From IMG/VR virus record IMGVR_UViG_3300034117_000688, positions 1 to 26,899 of that record: a stretch of DNA of 26,899 bases, one strand, 5' to 3'. The stretch comes from a virus. Within the stretch, counting starts at the first letter, position 1. Each line of letters opens with the position of its first letter. A model generated the notes under the pieces. The model made no database searches and was not told the origin of the DNA. It saw only the letters and a list, made by a program, of their open reading frames with translations. The position numbers and the translations under genes were made by a program. Positions 25,254 through 26,899 of the stretch are shown here, in pieces.

Positions 25254-25262
25254 TATAAATAT
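25254..25262 (-). promoter_or_regulatory. ATATTTATA motif, candidate phage late promoter (copy 1)
   Basis: The minus strand reads AATCAATATTTATACACACA in the 37-nt gap between the stalked outer-membrane-type gene and the gene starting at 25234. The nonamer is 19 nt before that ATG. Confidence 0.55.
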
Positions 25263-25271
25263 TGATTTATT

Positions 25272-26777
25272 CTAAAATATCATTTTTGAACCAATTTGGA
25301 AGTTATTCAATAAAGAAAACTCAGGTGTGAATGACATTGCCGCTTTATAAGATGTTGAAAATCCAAATCTTTTGCTCAATTTGTAATCATATCCCAACCC
25401 TACCATTGCTCCCGGCGTTCTATTCACAGTACTTCCACCAGTCACCGTATTCCAAGCTAATGGAGATTGCATTAAGAATACTTGTGGAGTTAGGGTAACC
25501 TTTCTATTATAAGTGTAAGGCTTCATCCAAAATCCTACCAAAGATGAACTTAAACTAACATCGTATCCACCGGTCACTGCATTTTGCATCATTAAAGTAA
25601 TCACACCCACATTGTATCCAAATGTTCCGTGTTTAGGATGTGGTTTAATCCAAGTATACCCATTAAGGTTCATTAGCGTTCCTTTAAGATAAGCAAATGT
25701 AGTTCCATATGAATGTATCGCATTTAATTTACCATCCTCAAAATCCATCTTAGTCACCCCAGCACTCAATGCAAATTGGTTTAGGGTACTCCAAATAAGT
25801 GCGGTAGCTGAATATGATTTATCTCCCATTAAAGATGATTTAGATACACCCACACTCATCATTACTGCGTAGTTTCCTTCGTTATCTTCCGTACCTGCTA
25901 AATCACTAGCTAACATCATTGGATTAGCTATTACTTTCTTTTTTTCCTCTTTTTTCTTTTCTTCCTTCTTCTCCTCTTTCTTTTCTTCTTTAGATTCTTC
26001 CTTCTTCTCCTCTTTTTTCTCCTCCGATTTAGATTCCTCTTTCTTTTCTTCTTTGCTTTCCGATTTTGTTTCTTCTTTCTTTTCTTCAGTCTTACTTTCC
26101 GATTTACTCTCCGATTTTGATTCAGATTTGGTTTCAGTTTTAGTCTCCGTTTTGGTTTCAGTCTTTGTTTCTGTAGATGAAGATGAACCACTACCAGAAC
26201 TGCTCCCAGAACCTCCAGAACTACTGCTTCCTGATGAGGAAGCCGGTGGCGGGGTAGAACTACTACTTGATGTTGGTGGAGGGGCTGATGCCGTTGGTGG
26301 AGGTGCCGTTGGTGGTGGTGGAATTGCCGAAGTTGCTGATGAACTAGCTGCCGCACTTGCCGATGAAGATGCAGCCGAACTAGCGGATGAACTTGCCGCT
26401 TTTGCGGCCGCATCTGCCGCTGCCTTCGCTGCTGCATCGGCTGCTGCCTGCGCCGCTGCTGCAGCCGCTGCCGCTGCCGCTTGTGATACTGTGTTTTGTA
26501 CCGTTTGTTGAACTACCACATTCGTAGGACATGCCATTGCATTGAAAGCTGCGTAAGTTGCAGCAATCCAAACATTTACAGCTCCCGCCATTACTTCTAT
26601 TGGTGAGAATACTCTGACCTGATTATAAAATGATACCGTTGCAAACCCATTGGTCATTGTTGTAGTGGCAATCTTAATTTCACCAGTACACTTGTCCTTA
26701 TAAGTTTGTGTATAAGTTTGCCCGCTTACGATTTGACAAAACAATACTAAAATAAAACCTAATATATATTTCTTCAT
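25272..26777 (-). CDS. Secreted low-complexity stalk protein with beta-barrel-like C-terminus
   Basis: The 501-residue protein has a Sec signal peptide (MKKYILGFILVLFCQIVSG, cleavage before Q20). A small N-terminal domain with two cysteines (C32 and C83) spans about 20-95. An Ala-rich helix follows (95-150), then a Ser/Pro/Gly stretch (150-205), Thr-Glu-Lys and Ser-Glu-Lys repeats, and a Lys/Glu-rich rod to about 285. Residues 287-501 look like outer-membrane beta-strands (YNVGVITLMMQNAVTGGYDV, GAMVGLGYDYKLSKRFGFST), ending in MIF with a terminal Phe as barrel proteins often do. A signal peptide plus barrel is unusual for a phage. It may remodel the host surface, block superinfection or act at lysis. 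No family is recognised for the N-terminal domain. Its start overlaps the stop of a second barrel-like gene. Confidence 0.7.
   Translation of the reverse strand: MKKYILGFILVLFCQIVSGQTYTQTYKDKCTGEIKIATTTMTNGFATVSFYNQVRVFSPIEVMAGAVNVWIAATYAAFNAMACPTNVVVQQTVQNTVSQAAAAAAAAAAQAAADAAAKAAADAAAKAASSSASSAASSSASAAASSSATSAIPPPPTAPPPTASAPPPTSSSSSTPPPASSSGSSSSGGSGSSSGSGSSSSTETKTETKTETKTETKSESKSESKSESKTEEKKEETKSESKEEKKEESKSEEKKEEKKEESKEEKKEEKKEEKKKEEKKKVIANPMMLASDLAGTEDNEGNYAVMMSVGVSKSSLMGDKSYSATALIWSTLNQFALSAGVTKMDFEDGKLNAIHSYGTTFAYLKGTLMNLNGYTWIKPHPKHGTFGYNVGVITLMMQNAVTGGYDVSLSSSLVGFWMKPYTYNRKVTLTPQVFLMQSPLAWNTVTGGSTVNRTPGAMVGLGYDYKLSKRFGFSTSYKAAMSFTPEFSLLNNFQIGSKMIF
25934..25991 (+). repeat. 58-nt uninterrupted polypyrimidine tract (plus strand)
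   Basis: From 25934 to 25991 the plus strand has only C and T, and pyrimidine-rich runs with few interruptions continue to about 26160. The coding (minus) strand is therefore polypurine, encoding the Lys/Glu rod with AAG, AAA and GAA codons. It could form triplex or be prone to slippage. Confidence 0.8.
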
Positions 26778-26899
26778 TAAAAGTTATTCAACCCAATACC
26801 CAATTGTGAATAACCTCTTAGTGGGTCAGTATCAAACTTCAAACTAAAGAATTTGAAATCTCTTATGAACCCGAATTTAATTGTTGTAAAATTTATATT
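26777..26899 (-). CDS. C-terminus of a probable beta-barrel protein, partial
   Basis: The frame is open from the right window edge to TAA at 26779-26777, giving 40 residues that end FDTDPLRGYSQLGIGLNNF. The alternating polar/aromatic pattern and the terminal Phe resemble the last strands of outer-membrane barrels. The stop overlaps the next ATG as TAATG, so the two genes are probably translated in tandem. The start and most of the gene lie outside the window, and the call is limited by length. Confidence 0.5.
   Translation of the reverse strand, partial: NINFTTIKFGFIRDFKFFSLKFDTDPLRGYSQLGIGLNNF

Noticed and set aside
3184-25262. Reading the six motifs as T4-type TATAAATA promoters for plus-strand transcription
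   Set aside because: No plus-strand genes exist in the window, and all six sites sit just before minus-strand starts.
25931-26437. Minus-strand frame of 168 codons, rich in Arg, Lys and His
   Set aside because: It is the shifted frame of the same low-complexity region; the gene frame has a signal peptide and barrel-like end.
26053-26511. Plus-strand frame of 152 codons, rich in Val, Asp and Ala
   Set aside because: It is the mirror of the low-complexity stalk coding sequence; biased codons remove stops on the other strand.

Overview
The window looks like part of the genome of a large T4-like (contractile-tail) phage that infects a Bacteroidota host, probably a flavobacterium-type cell. The T4-like assignment rests on a gp6-type baseplate wedge protein, a gp25-type wedge protein, a gp5-like spike protein, a gp61-type primase and a gp47/gp46-type recombination nuclease. 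The host assignment is inference. It rests on A/T-rich DNA, start codons preceded by A-rich sequence with no Shine-Dalgarno motif, one well-formed Bacteroidota-type promoter (TTGG, 19 nt, TATATTTG), and proteins that look built for a Gram-negative outer membrane. Every gene I can support lies on the minus strand, so transcription runs from base 26899 towards base 1. No tRNA, rRNA, CRISPR array, IS element or integrase was seen, and no gene-free stretch exceeds 300 bases.

In transcription order, the right end (26899-24587) encodes envelope-type proteins: the C-terminus of a probable beta-barrel protein, a secreted protein with a long low-complexity stalk and a barrel-like C-terminus, and a single-span membrane protein with a beta-rich end. 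Next (24585-22608) come four small or medium proteins. Three begin with MIKL, two of those carry a short leader resembling the T4 capsid-targeting sequence, and the fourth is an Ntn-hydrolase. The central block (22551-17748) holds a gp5-like spike protein, an Ala-rich repeat protein, and two adjacent peptidoglycan hydrolases (a Cys/His peptidase and a GH19 muramidase/chitinase type) with similar layouts. The next block (17689-6081) is the baseplate wedge module: gp25, gp6, three structural proteins and a 1740-residue tail protein with a LamG-like domain. It is followed by three small-to-medium virion proteins (6027-3205), two of which are paralogues. The left end (3168-1) has two tiny genes, a GIY-YIG endonuclease, the primase and the SbcD-SbcC fusion.

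The nonamer ATATTTATA (minus strand) occurs six times, each time in the short gap just upstream of the first gene of a block. It divides the window into co-transcribed units and is a good candidate for a phage late promoter. The primase and SbcDC unit lacks it and has a host-type promoter instead, which fits early or middle replication genes next to late virion genes. One clear intrinsic terminator separates the paralogous tail genes. The virion genes together would build the baseplate, its spike, the wall-degrading enzymes used at entry, and fibre or adhesin parts. The block near 23-24 kb may supply proteins packaged in the head.
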